The notes beneath the pieces are model-generated. The model worked only from the letters and a program-made list of their open reading frames with translations, had not been told where the DNA came from and ran no database searches. A DNA stretch of 64,000 bases. It comes from Owenia fusiformis (Eukaryota; Annelida; Polychaeta; Sabellida; Oweniidae). A program made the position numbers and the translations under genes. The stretch lies in NCBI GenBank assembly GCA_903813345.2, contig CAIIXF020000002.1, forward strand, positions 3,512,001 to 3,576,000, read 5' to 3'. Of this stretch, positions 1 through 11,103 are shown piece after piece; position 1 is the first letter of the stretch, and every line of letters starts with the position of its first letter.

Positions 1-1035
1 TTAGTACTAATCAAGTTAAATCCAGCCAAATATTATATACTTCACAACAGCAAAGGTTCTCTACTTCCAGTGTGTTTCTTGGGTTTTGTGGAATATTATT
101 GAAAATAAATAATAGTGTTATCTTTATATTTTTATAATCATTAAACATCTCTGTAACTTTGTTCAATGGAAAAATTTGTATTTTGTTGCGAGTTGCCCGG
201 ATGTAACTGAGCAATGCCCTTAATTCTCAAACTTTTCAAGGTCTTTTTCTCGAAGAATCTCGCAAAATGTAAGTCCATATAGGCAAACTCCACCATTTCC
301 GCCATTTAAGGAGATGTCAATTTGTCAGATTGTCCAGTATAGGCCACGTTTTTTGCCCATTTATGGAGAATGCAATGCACGAGAGTGAACAGTCAAATGT
401 AGAAATTTTGTTCACTTGAAAAAAAACATGACCTATCAACATATTCCACAATATCCCAGCTTTGCTATTTTACTAATACACAACTCACATTTTACAATAC
501 AGTCTAATGTACCTCAAGGAATGGCTCAAATTGAGCTGTATCCTATTCATATTGATTGAATTTCTTGAAGATGTACATTATACTGTTAGGGAACAATTTG
601 GCTGGACTGGGGGCTCAAGAATTCTACTTTTAAAGTAATGCTTGTTTCGATAAAATTTCTGCTGTGCTAACATAAGGTGCCTATTAAGACTGATATCCTT
701 CAAGAAACCATGGCAATTACTGGCTTGAAGCTTTAAAATGATTTGCCACAAAAGGCTATAAGGTTTCTTTGATATAATACCAGAGAGTCTTAAAGATTGG
801 ATTCCCTGCCCTTTGGTCCTGCGATTTAAGCACATAAAGTACATTTTTTCTTAACTATATCAACTTCAAGATCTGCAAGCTATACAAGGGATCTCTTTCA
901 AATAGTATCCCTTCCCCTTATCACCTCCCCCTTCCCCTTCTCTCCTAGACTTGTATACCCCCTCCGAAAGTTCCATCATAAATTGTGTGTAAATTATTAT
1001 GTAATGTAACCAACTGTACTCTGTGTTCACTCCAG

Positions 1036-4000
1036 GGATATGAAGGATTTGGAATGGGCCGCTTCCATATTCTTTTTCTCTTCTTCGTCTCATTTATATT
1101 TGGTGTGAGCTTGACGGCACTGTTCAGCTACCACATTTACCTGTCTACTAGGAATAGGTCAACTTTAGGTACAGCGTATTTGAATAGGTTTCTAGAGTTT
1201 ATCAAGCATCAGCAGTACTGTCAACCCCCAAAGATTTTCTCGCGGGACAGATTTTTTAGACCCAGTGCCCAAAATTTGCGGGATTTTGCGGGACATCTAC
1301 TAAATTCGCGGGATTTCGCGGGACTTTTAGGTTTCCACCTAAATTTGCAGGATGTCCCTGGACATGCAAGGGATTTGCGTGATTGGTAAAAGTACTCCAA
1401 TCAAACCTTTTGATACTGATTAATCAAATATAATACACTTAAATTGTAACTTAAATAAACGGCAACACAATTCCACAAAATACGCATAAGAATAATATTA
1501 AACTTTATTGTTATTTATCAAAAACAAAAACCATGCTTCAGGTGTGAGTCCCATAATCGAACACGAAATTCAAAAATTCTGAACAATACTTTGCACTTAT
1601 GGCGTTCGTGACCAGCTATGAAACGCTTTCCCCCATAGTATTATATATATATTACCTGTTCATATAGGCATGGGCTTTCAATTGATAGTCCATGATATAG
1701 GGGTTCAATTAATCTACATCAAATTATAGAGAGTCAGGTTACTTTTCTAGATGTCAGCGTCCATTTATTGTAACTCGCGTTTGCTAACATTCGTAGAAGT
1801 CCTTAAGTCAAAAATGCCGCGGGTATTCTGCCTACAAAAATAAGGAAAATAAATAAAATAAGGAAAAAAGAAAAATCGTACCTTCGACGCTCCGGCATTT
1901 TGTTACCGTAACCAGTGTAATTGAGCGGATCACCAGTGCAAATGCAAGCTCATATGACCATCAGATATGATCACATTGTGAAAGATAATCAAATTTAACA
2001 ACCTCTGATGCTTGATATGTTCAAATTTAGGTGTTCTTTATAATTCGATTGTGGTCTAAGCCAAGCATGAGGCTTACCAATCAAAATATTACTTTGGTGG
2101 AAAATGGGAAATAAAGTTTTTTGTAGCACATGTAGTTTCAAAATCTGATTTTGTCTAAGTATTTAATTTTTAAAATTATGGTTTAATTAGCATGTTGTTG
2201 TATAGATTTGTATAGCATGACCTGGTATAAAAAGATTTCAGGCTTAGGTCATTAGATAGTATTTATTATTGGTGTATCATATATTTTTATTTATTGGTGT
2301 ATCTGACTGTATCATACTATACATATTTTATTCATTTTGGGAACTCATTTTCAGATATTTGGAATGGCTTTTTTGGTTCGATGTTATCAATATCTTTCAG
2401 TTTAGGAATACCTTTAGATTTTACCATTTAGGAATCTTCGTCTTGTTTCCTTTTTTGAAAGATCATTAATTTTTTAAGCCAGTATGTTCATATACTTAAA
2501 GCAGTGGTCGTACCTGTTGTTCATGTAGAGTATTAATTGGTGTTTGTATAAAATTTGCTTTGCAACTTCTTCCCCAAAATCCCTACTTTAATATAATCAT
2601 TCAAACATTTATTTATTTATTTATATTTCTTTATTTTATTGATCTATCTACTTTGTCGCTCTTTGCCTTCAGTTTTCATCAAATTTCTACTTTATCTGTG
2701 AGGTTCTTTGCTTTGCTTTGCTTTACATATGCACTCAATTACAATCTTTTTCCCCTTTTACTTGTTTTAAGTTAATCTTTATTTAATATCATGTGTTTGT
2801 TTATTGTTTATGTGCATTTTAGTTAGATATTTAGCTACATTTATTAATAACAGTAATACTAATTATCCTCAAATATGACAAGTGCAGTGAATCCAGTGAT
2901 TTGATTTCATTCAGTTCAGAAAAAAATATGTTAGTAGTAATATGAGATATATTGTTTAGTCTTAAATGTGAAGTCCAAAACAAAGGATTGAGAATAATTC
3001 TATTAAATCTCTGAATATTCAATCTTTAAAAATGTTCTTGAATGTTTTTGAATGTTCTATGAATGTTCCATGAATTATTCCCATGTATATTTTTCCAAAT
3101 GAAACATTGTGAACTTCTTTTTCTGATTAAGAGATAGTTATTCGAAAAACATTTTGCATTATAAGAACATGTTTTTACATTATTAAAGAGGATGTACGAC
3201 TATAACAGGCGTTTATTTTCCAGAGTCATTTAGAGCTCCTATATTCCGTGGGGGACCAGAAAAGGATGGTTTCAACCTTGGGAGAAACAACAACTTTATA
3301 GAAGTATTTGGGGAGGAAAAAAAGAAGTGGTTCCTCCCTATATTTACTAGGTATTTTTGTTTATTTATTTTTTATCATATTAATTTAGTATTACATAAAC
3401 AGTGTTGGCACTGTTAGTATGGGATCTGATATCAATTCATCTATGCAAAATATTAATATATCAACTTGTTTATAAATATTATATCACTTATATCATATTA
3501 CATCATATCAGTATCAGGACACTGTATGTTTGTGCACTTCCCTAATAAAGTGGTATTGTCTGTTTTTTGTATTCTATTCAGTATGATTCACTTTTTGTGC
3601 TAAGGATTGGTCCACTGGTCACTAGGTCACTTTTGGCACGGACCAGTTGATTTTCTCAGTGGGCATAGGAAAATAACATGGCAGCTACGCTCACTCATCC
3701 AGATATTGATCACCTCGTGGATAAAAATGATATCTCGAAAAAATCATAGGATGTTCTATTTATCCCATAGTTCACCTAACGAAGCATATCAAAACAAATC
3801 ATAGGATGTTCTATTTATCCCAAAGTTCGCCTAACAAAGCATTTCAAAACAACATTCAGTTTTATATAGCCAAATCATTAATCATTTCCATATTTGTGAC
3901 GTCATGAAATCACCATGGAAGCTCATGTAAAAATGCACGTCACATTGGCGGGAGTTTTCAAATCTGTGGAAAAAAGTGATATCTGTGGAATATTCTCCGT

Positions 4001-7000
4001 ATTCCACATATGTCACTTTTTCCACTCATTTGCAAAATATCATAACTATATATACGTGTTATCCTACAGATTTGACCTCAACTATGGGATAAACTATAAG
4101 TATCATTATTACATATTGTTTATATTGTGTTTCAGTTGTGGTGATGGCGTTATGTACCCTACTAGACTAGCTCCAGGGAACTCATATAGTTCTATGGACA
4201 CCTCAACACCTACTGGAGCTACAAGGTAAATGTTTCAATTTTCATTAGGCTTGGACAACCTTAAAGGGGAAACTAAGTATACTTATAAAAGGATGATGGA
4301 ACATCCATGGATGATGCCTGGAATTGTCAAATAAATGATATTTGAATCACTAAAATCAGAAAAAGTTGTTTTTGTCCATATCTCATGATCTCAAGTGTCA
4401 GATAACCCAATTTGTAACAACCCCAATCTGTAACAATCCCAATTTGTTACAATCCCAATCTGTAACAATCCCAATCTGTAACAATCCCAATTTGTAACAA
4501 TCCCAAATCCCAATTTGTAACAATCCCAATCTGTAACAATTCCAATTTGTAACAATCCCAATTTGTAACAATCCCAAATCCCAATTTGTAACAATCCCAA
4601 TCTGTAACAATTCCAATTTGTAACAATCCCAATTTGTAACAATCCCAATTTGTAACAATCCCAATTTGTAACAATCCCAATCTGTAACAATCCCAATTTG
4701 TAACAATCATATACAAATTTTAAAAACATGAATGACCATCAAAAGACAATTTTTCTATTGACGAGTGAGGGTAACATATTAAAAGAAATTGCTGACATGA
4801 TAAATTATCTAATGATTGGTAGAGACAGGATTCTTACATCAAAGTAATATATTATATGCCATTTGAAGAATGTGATCCTATTTTCTTTACTTTATTGCTA
4901 TTTTTACTGTTATTGAAAATTGTATATTGGATGTACGTTTGGCCCTAAAAGGGCATCAGTACTAATAAAATCCTGTTATATCATTATACGAAACCATGAA
5001 TAAGATAACTTTAATATTATAAGATAACTTTAATATTATAAGAAAACTTTAATATTATAACATCTGGGAATCATATGGGATATTTCAAGCAGTCTCATAT
5101 TTCTCATCCTGTCTCTACCATTCGCATACACATAATAAACCCAGGTAATAGTAATACGACGGGATGGTATGTTGATATATTTAAGAGATGTTAAAGATGC
5201 TGTTCTTATCAACACACCTGCATATTTTGAACATGAGTAATTTTAATAATTCACTTAGTCTGAACATTTCATCTGCATTTAATAAACTGACAATTTGAAT
5301 GTTCTTTTTCAGTCCATTTCAAAATAATAAAAGTGTAAATGATTCTGAGACGTTACTAGGACGACAACAAAAATATCTAGAAGAAGGTGTTACAGAGCCA
5401 CCTATTAGTAAGTTATATTTTTTTAATATTCAAGTATCCTTTGGTAAATGGTATTAATGTTATACCATACACCAACACACACCAGTAGTGTAAAAATGAT
5501 TTTGTTAGAAGTGCTTTTAAGTTAATTTTGTAATAAGACACTGTTTGGTGAATTGACTATTGTTGTTACTGCTTTCTTGACTTTGGTCCTCTTTCTACTA
5601 TGTAATGTACTACTTTTAAGGGTCATATTCTATCATATTTTGTAAGAGCACAATCATTTTTTGGTGGAGGGATAAGCAGCCTATTTGCCTCATACATCTG
5701 TGAAATATATCTGTGTAATCCCATATCACAGAATGTTCCATGTATCTATGTTATCTCATTGTTATCCCATATCTCAGCCTTATCCCATTTCTCATTGTTA
5801 TCCTATATCTCAGTGTTATTCCATATCTCATTGTTATCCCATATCTCATTGTTATTCCATATCTCACTGTTACCCCATATCTCAGTGTTATCCCATATCT
5901 GAATGTTATCCCATATCTCACTGTTATCTCATATCTCAGTGTTTTCCCATGTCTCATTGTTATTCCATATCTCACTGTTACCCCATATCTCAGTGTTATC
6001 CCATATCTGAATGTTATCCCATATCTCACTGTTATCTCATATCTCACTGTTATCCCATATCTCATTGTTATTCCATATCTCAGTGTTATCCAATATCTGA
6101 ATGTTATCCCATATCTGAATGTTATCCCATATCTCACTGTTATCCCATATCTCAATGTTAGCCCATATCTGAATGTTATCCCATATCTCACTGTTATGCC
6201 ATATCTCAGTGTTCTCAAATATTATCCTATACATATCTGTAAAACACTCCTCTGTATTATCCCATATCTCAGTGTTATCTTAGTACAATTTATTATCCTT
6301 TATCTTGGTATTATCCTATATTTCAGGATACCAAGATCACAATGGCTCTACTAGTGTACTCATTAGCCCCGACCAATAACCAAATATGGTAATAATAATA
6401 TATTTAAACGCATCAAAATATTTCATATTGGTCATGAATTTTCACCTTATTTTTCAAGTTTTTACTCTTGCATTTCTCGACTATTATTACATGCAAGTCG
6501 ATGTTGTATTTTCTGTTTTGTCTGGTAACTTAACCCTTGTTAAGCTGATTCGCAAAATTATATTTTATTGGTTTTCATTTTTTCCTAAAAATTATATTTT
6601 ATTTACTATCTACTTTCATGTTAATCAATAAAAAAAGTATCAGTTCATACATCTAGGACATGTACTATACATCAAACTAAAGCATGTAAGAAAATTCACA
6701 AAGGTAGCTGTGCATGTTATGTTCAGTTGCTCAAGGGTTAAGACTTGTTTTTCTTTCTTGCTATTCATGTAATTGATTAACTCTTTCTGGGAAAGCATGG
6801 CCACTATGATTTTTTATGTATAAAATATATATTTAACTTGATTTGAAAACAGAGAATTAAATTCCCTCAAAGTGGGAGTCAAACCCATGATCTCTCATTT
6901 TCAAGCTGATTTCTTTGGATAAAGCACTTGGCTGGACATCATGAGGTTGTGGGTTTAATTTTCAATTTTGAATAGACGAATAGTTTCAGATGATGCATGA

Positions 7001-9355
7001 ACTCTTTGTTACATACACATTTTCTGAAAAATTCAAAAGATTCTGTTCAGTGACCTTCCCTAGTTCTTACTTTAAGCTATTTTTCAGTCACACTTTCAAA
7101 GGGCTGAAAAGGTTATTTCATCATGTTCAGGGTCATTCTGACCATGAACATTGTGATATATATATATATATCTTTTATTGACTCTCTGATGTCATTGCAA
7201 TGACATATTAGTCACTACAAACTACAATATACAAAATTAAACTAAGACTAAACTAACTACTTCATAGGAAATATACAAAGTTGTAAAATACAATTACAGC
7301 ATCACAAAATGTAAAATACAAAAATGAGATAATTGTAAAATACAGATACAACATGACAGAATTTAAAACATCAGTGTGATGTATCATTGTTACAATATTA
7401 ATCAAGTTTTTTGAATGAATGATAAATGAACTTTGCTAGATGTAAAATTACATAAGAATTTTTATGAGACAAAAGCTTTTTGAAAATAAAGTTAGGACTT
7501 CCTACAAAATTAAATTGCGTAAGGGTGTCAAACAAAAGTTTTCTTTCTGTTGTATTTTTCTTACACACCATGATAAAGTGTTGTTCATCTTCTAAAATAC
7601 CACACATATTACATAAACGTTGATCCACAGGTCTTGGCTTAGGCTTCAAATGACGACCAGTTTCTATATGTAATTTGTGTGAACTAAGCCTAAATCTACT
7701 TATTGCTTGTCTGTAATTTCTATTTTGTATATTTAAATAACCCTCTCTTTCAAAGACATTTTTGAATGTTATGTAAGTTCTTAAAACAGGATATTTCAAA
7801 ATATCTTTCTGCCACTGAGACTTATAATTCTGATACAGTTTTTTTGTTATCATCTTGATAAAAATATTATCATCATCGATCTTTTGAGTTTCCCAATATG
7901 AGAATAAATCACATTTTTTCAAAATATCAGTGATTTTGTTTGACCAAGTGCCTTTAAAACCCAGTTGGCTCATTTCGAGGTCATGCGTATATGTTTTATG
8001 AAGAATGTTTCCAGGTGATAGATGAATTAAACGGAGCCAATATTTAATTAACTTAATTTCAAAACGTATTTTTAATGGGTAACGTCCTAATTCTCCATAG
8101 ACTGCTGGTGTTGCTGTTGATTTTTTAACACCTAATAAACTTTTAAGAAAAGATAAATGCATTGTCTCTATTGTCTTAAGATGTTTTTCATTAATCCACA
8201 CCTCTGAAGCATAAGTTAGGATAGGTTCAACTAAAGAGTCAAAAAGGTGCAATGCAAGATTAACTGGAATGTCATTAAATTTTTTATATTGCTGTTTAAC
8301 TTTAAACAAAGCTTTTCTTGCCTGCTCTTTTAGATAACATACATGCTGGTCAAAATTCTTAGTTTTGCTGAATACACATCCTAGATATTTATATTGCTCA
8401 ACACTTTCTATTGCACTATCATTGAATGTGAAAACTATATCAAATTTTGAGTTAAAAACAATTGATTTTGTCTTCATTGTGTTAACTATAAGATGATATC
8501 TCTTACAAAAATCAAAAAGACAATTGAGCAAAGTTTGGGCGCCATCTTTACTATTTGACATCAAAATAAGATCGTCAGCCCAAAGTAAGTGGTTTAACAT
8601 ATTTCCATCAAATTGAATACCATTTTCTTTTGGTAGATTATCTTTTAAATCATCAAGGAAATGGTTGAATAAATAAGTACTAAGTACAGAGCCCTGCATT
8701 ACTCCGACATTTGTTTCGAAAGCAGGGGTGACACCTTCTTTTAATTTCAGGCATGCTTTTGACTTTTCATACATACTTGTTATAACCTTGAACATATTAG
8801 AATCAGGTGATATTCCCGATTTACATAGTTTATACATAAGTGCCACTCTATTTACATAGTCAAATGCTTTTCGAAAATCTATCATAATACAGAATAATGG
8901 CTTTTTCATGAGCTTATAACGGGTTATGATTGTGTTTAAAATATATAAATTATCTGTTGTTTGATGTCCAGATTTATAAGCACCTTGAAGTGGATCCTGG
9001 ACCTAAAAATGGTATTTGGAACTAGTTGAATTGACTGGAGGTCAAAACAGAACTCTATTATCTTTGTTCAAAAAATGTTTCCTGTTTCGTCATTTCCTGT
9101 TAAGTATCATGGCACCTTAAAATAATTATCATGCTTGTCTTTCAACTTAACAGAAAAGCATGGCAGTGTCTTCTGATTTTCCTTCTAATCTCTGAATGAT
9201 CAATTTTTCATGTTATGATATCATTTTTTTTTGTTTATTTATTGTACATTCCTAGATATATTGTATATTCCTGAGTTTATTGTATTTCTGTTTCAGATAA
9301 TGCAGTGTTTGACAACCAAGGGGTCACATTTCAAGATGAGTTTACAAAGATGTGA
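1036..9355 (+). CDS. Palmitoyltransferase ZDHHC2/15/20-type, C-terminal part (partial gene)
   Basis: Five exons join in phase with GT-AG borders: 1036-1168, 3224-3350, 4136-4225, 5313-5407 and 9297-9355 (stop TGA 9353-9355). The first exon encodes a transmembrane helix (FHILFLFFVSFIFGVSLTAL) followed by NRSTL. The second continues ESFRAPIFRGGPEKDGFNLG and then a VFGEEKKKWFLPIF block; the third has GDG...YPTRL. This order (last TM helix, TLE-FRAP, GFNLG, FG-EKK-W-LPI, GDG-PTR) is that of the C-terminal region of ZDHHC2, 15 and 20. The family S-acylates cysteines of membrane proteins in the Golgi and plasma membrane. The catalytic DHHC cysteine-rich domain should lie in exons before position 1; none was found in bases 1-1035. 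The tail is short, polar and acidic and ends DEFTKM. The last intron (5408-9296) holds a minisatellite and an antisense LINE. Family assignment is firm; the exact paralogue is not. Confidence 0.85.
1194..1390. repeat. GCGGGA-rich dispersed repeat in an intron
   Basis: Several copies of a TTGCGGGA or TCGCGGGA motif lie at irregular short spacing just after the first in-window exon of the palmitoyltransferase gene. An open frame runs through them but extends past a good splice donor, so it is not taken as coding. The origin of the sequence is not recognised. Confidence 0.4.
1815..1938. mobile_element. Half copy of the foldback element found complete at 37925-38460
   Basis: The stretch from the ATTCTGCCTAC motif through AGAAAAATCGTACCTTC to GGATCACCAGTG matches, with substitutions and small indels, the right arm of the foldback element in ETFDH intron 14. 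The matching left end (CACTGGTGATCC) is not found upstream, so this is a one-ended remnant. It lies in an intron of the palmitoyltransferase gene. Confidence 0.6.
3690..4110. repeat. Dispersed repeat with ATCATAGGATGTTCTATTTATCCCATAGTT motif
   Basis: The segment contains two near copies of a block reading ATCATAGGATGTTCTATTTATCCC, at about 3745 and 3799. It also has a region around 3950-4020 with two facing copies of a GTGATATCTGTGGAATA motif. Related sequence occurs reversed at 30370-30545 and again at 36040-36440, both in the ETFDH gene, so this is an interspersed family. No coding capacity is seen. It ends just before an exon of the palmitoyltransferase gene. Confidence 0.5.
4398..4709. 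repeat. 16-bp minisatellite (CCCAATTTGTAACAAT)
   Basis: About twenty head-to-tail copies of a 16-bp unit, alternating CCCAATTTGTAACAAT and CCCAATCTGTAACAAT, with a few units extended by an extra CCCAAAT. Since 16 is not a multiple of three and the unit lacks stops on the minus strand, all three minus frames stay open and give spurious 16-residue-repeat proteins. The array lies in an intron of the palmitoyltransferase gene. Confidence 0.9.
5735..6330. repeat. 18-bp minisatellite (TTATCCCATATCTCACTG)
   Basis: Roughly 27 to 30 copies of an 18-bp unit with variants in the last four bases (CACTG, CAGTG, CATTG, GAATG), degrading towards 6330. The unit is in frame and stop-free in several frames on both strands, which explains overlapping open frames that encode VIPYL-like or RYGIT-like hexapeptide repeats. 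It lies in the last intron of the palmitoyltransferase gene. No coding function is supported. Confidence 0.9.
7154..9005 (-). mobile_element. 5'-truncated non-LTR retrotransposon with reverse transcriptase
   Basis: The minus-strand open frame (stop at 7398) encodes most of a LINE reverse transcriptase. Upstream of the first methionine at 8909 the same frame continues to about 9003 with QGAYKSGHQTTDNL. Visible motifs are the DFRKAFDYVN block, the GVMQGSVLS block, the catalytic LLWADDLILMS block (ADD in place of YADD) and a C-terminal knuckle C-x2-C-x8-H-x4-C (RLCNMCGILEDEQHFIMVC). The endonuclease and ORF1 are missing, as in typical 5' truncation. The 3' end carries TGTCATTGCAATGACA, then CAATAAAAGA and an (AT)n tail at 7154-7171. 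The roughly 535-codon frame is intact, so insertion may be recent. It lies antisense in the last intron of the palmitoyltransferase gene. Clade not resolved. Confidence 0.88.
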
Positions 9356-9359
9356 GAGT

Positions 9360-9433
9360 GGACACCCTGTAGCCACACAATGAAATAATACAGGGTGTCC
9401 TAACATGTTCACACAGCTCTTGGACACCCTGTA
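9360..9433. other. Hairpin-forming repeats next to the palmitoyltransferase stop codon
   Basis: GGACACCCTGTA at 9360-9371 pairs perfectly with TACAGGGTGTCC at 9389-9400. A third, direct copy sits at 9422-9433. The first arm begins five bases after the TGA stop, so the hairpin would be the first structure of the 3' UTR. ACACCCTGTA-like motifs recur near 10029 and, weaker, near 10118 and 10230. Function is unknown. Confidence 0.55.
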
Positions 9434-9899
9434 CACTCCACACATCGTCTAAAGAACATTTAAGAGACACAAACATTACTATGACATGTTTTATCTCATG
9501 ACACATATAGTGCCCAATGACATACAAATGACTAAAGACGCGGAGACATAAGTAAAATCTGTGCAAGTGGAACAGCTTCGATTCCTCAAATACTCCACTT
9601 TGGAGGTGTTCCACTTTACAGGTTTCACTGTAGTTTTTCTGAAGTAAGTGTGTGTTATTGTAAAAAACATGAAAATGGCGACACAGTGCATTTGGATATA
9701 TTGAGAGTATAAATATCATCAGGAACCATCACCAACATTATATGGAATTGAGATTATGAGTTTCAGTTCCTCGAATAGGATGCACTTTTTAGGTCAACTA
9801 GTTAAAACTGAATTACAGGCCAGTTTTCTGTTATTTTTCTGCTCATCTTAAAATAATCAGCTTTTACGGAGTAGAATCCATGAATGACACTTTTATGAT

Positions 9900-10255
9900 T
9901 TATCAATATATAGTATACAGAATACACTGACCAATTGGTCTCAATATGGACTGGGTGACTTTTCAGTTTTGAGGTGAATAACATGATATCTTGTCCCTGT
10001 TTGGTCTGAAGTATGACTAACTACATAGCACACCCTGTACATGACACTGTAGAAAATAACATAGCATTCTATTATATTCAGTTTTAACCAATTTGTCTGA
10101 CTTCCAGTTATGGCAAACCCTGTACACGATTCTATGTTAAAATACCATGGCATATCTGGAGTGGGTTGGCCTCCCCTGATATACTCAATTTTGACCATTT
10201 GGTCTGAAATCCAATTATGACACAAGCCAATTATGACACCCTTTATATGACACAA
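9900..10255. repeat. Degenerate tandem repeat with TTGGTCTGA and CCCTGTACA motifs
   Basis: About three diverged copies of a unit of roughly 105-110 bp, each with a CAATT-TGGTCT-like block followed by an ACACCCTGTACATGAC-like block. It follows the palmitoyltransferase stop codon and could be 3' UTR or intergenic. No gene is seen here. Confidence 0.45.
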
Positions 10256-10273
10256 GAAAATGAAACATTGTAA

Positions 10274-10411
10274 GTTATTGAATGATTTGAAGTGCAATAC
10301 AGGATATATTCTGTACGAGAAATTTTGTATTGGGACGAGACAAAGTCGAGTGCCATTACAGAATATGGAGACAGAATATATCATGTATTGCACTTCAAAT
10401 CATTCAATAAC
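10274..10411. repeat. 41-bp inverted repeat (hairpin)
   Basis: The left arm 10274-10314 begins GTTATTGAATGATTTGAAGT. It is the reverse complement, with one mismatch, of the right arm 10371-10411. The loop is 56 bases. This looks like a small palindromic element; no target duplication was recognised. Confidence 0.75.
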
Positions 10412-10613
10412 GTTTTTATTGTGTGATCCTCTGTATTGCTACAATCTCAGTAGCAATACAGATTGATACAGCACATGAACTGAGCAATCAGAGGGCTTCA
10501 CTCTATGGATCATACGATAAGTAAAGTTATTGCATTGTTGTAGTTTGTATCAGTTTGTATATTGTAACTTGGAATATATTGTAACTTGGAATCCATGGAA
10601 TACCCCTTATATG

Positions 10614-11103
10614 CACTGTTCCACAGCTGGATGACTCTAACTGCAATTAGCATCATTCAAGATGGTTGCCGAAATTCTTTCGTTTTTGACAAACCTCTGA
10701 TTTCAGCTAAACTAAGTTGAATCTGGATTCCAAAAGTTTCGCCATGCAAACTTATAAAGCTATGATTGTACACAACCACATATAACTGCTCTAACAACCA
10801 CGTTATGGGTGAATTTTAAAGAAAACAGCTTCACTTAATGACTCTAATTGAATTTGTCATCATCAACTTCAGTTAGAGTCATTCTAAGTGAAGTAGTTTT
10901 CTTTCAAATTCTCTAAAATTGGGGGTGTTTAGGCATTCGTGTTTTTTTACAATAATAGTTTTTTTAGTTTGCATGGCAAAACTTTTGGAATCAAAATTTA
11001 GCTTAGTTTAGCTGAAACCGGAGATTTGTCAAAAGTGAAAGAATTTCGTAACCATCTTGAATGACGCTAACTGCAGTTAGAGTCATCCAGCTGTGGAACA
11101 GTG
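10614..11103. mobile_element. 490-bp foldback MITE (CACTGTTCCACAGCTGG ends)
   Basis: The ends CACTGTTCCACAGCTGGATG and its reverse complement at 11084-11103 are perfect terminal inverted repeats. Homology between the arms continues inward almost to the centre, where a second paired block contains CACTTAATGACTCTAA and its diverged complement. The whole element can fold on itself. Flanks are ATATG and ATATA, so a 5-bp target duplication is only possible. It has no coding capacity. Confidence 0.8.

Noticed and set aside
4391-4729. Three overlapping minus-strand frames encoding NWDCYKLGLLQIG repeats
   Set aside because: A 16-bp minisatellite without stops gives this in every frame; it is not a protein.
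5685-6354. Open frames of 155-204 codons on both strands with hexapeptide repeats
   Set aside because: They are translations of the 18-bp minisatellite, open in several frames at once, with no splice or start context.
6885-6970. Second tRNA-like stretch (GCACTTGGCTGGACATCATGAGGTTGTGGGTTTAATTTTC)
   Set aside because: B box is degenerate and no A box or acceptor stem was seen.
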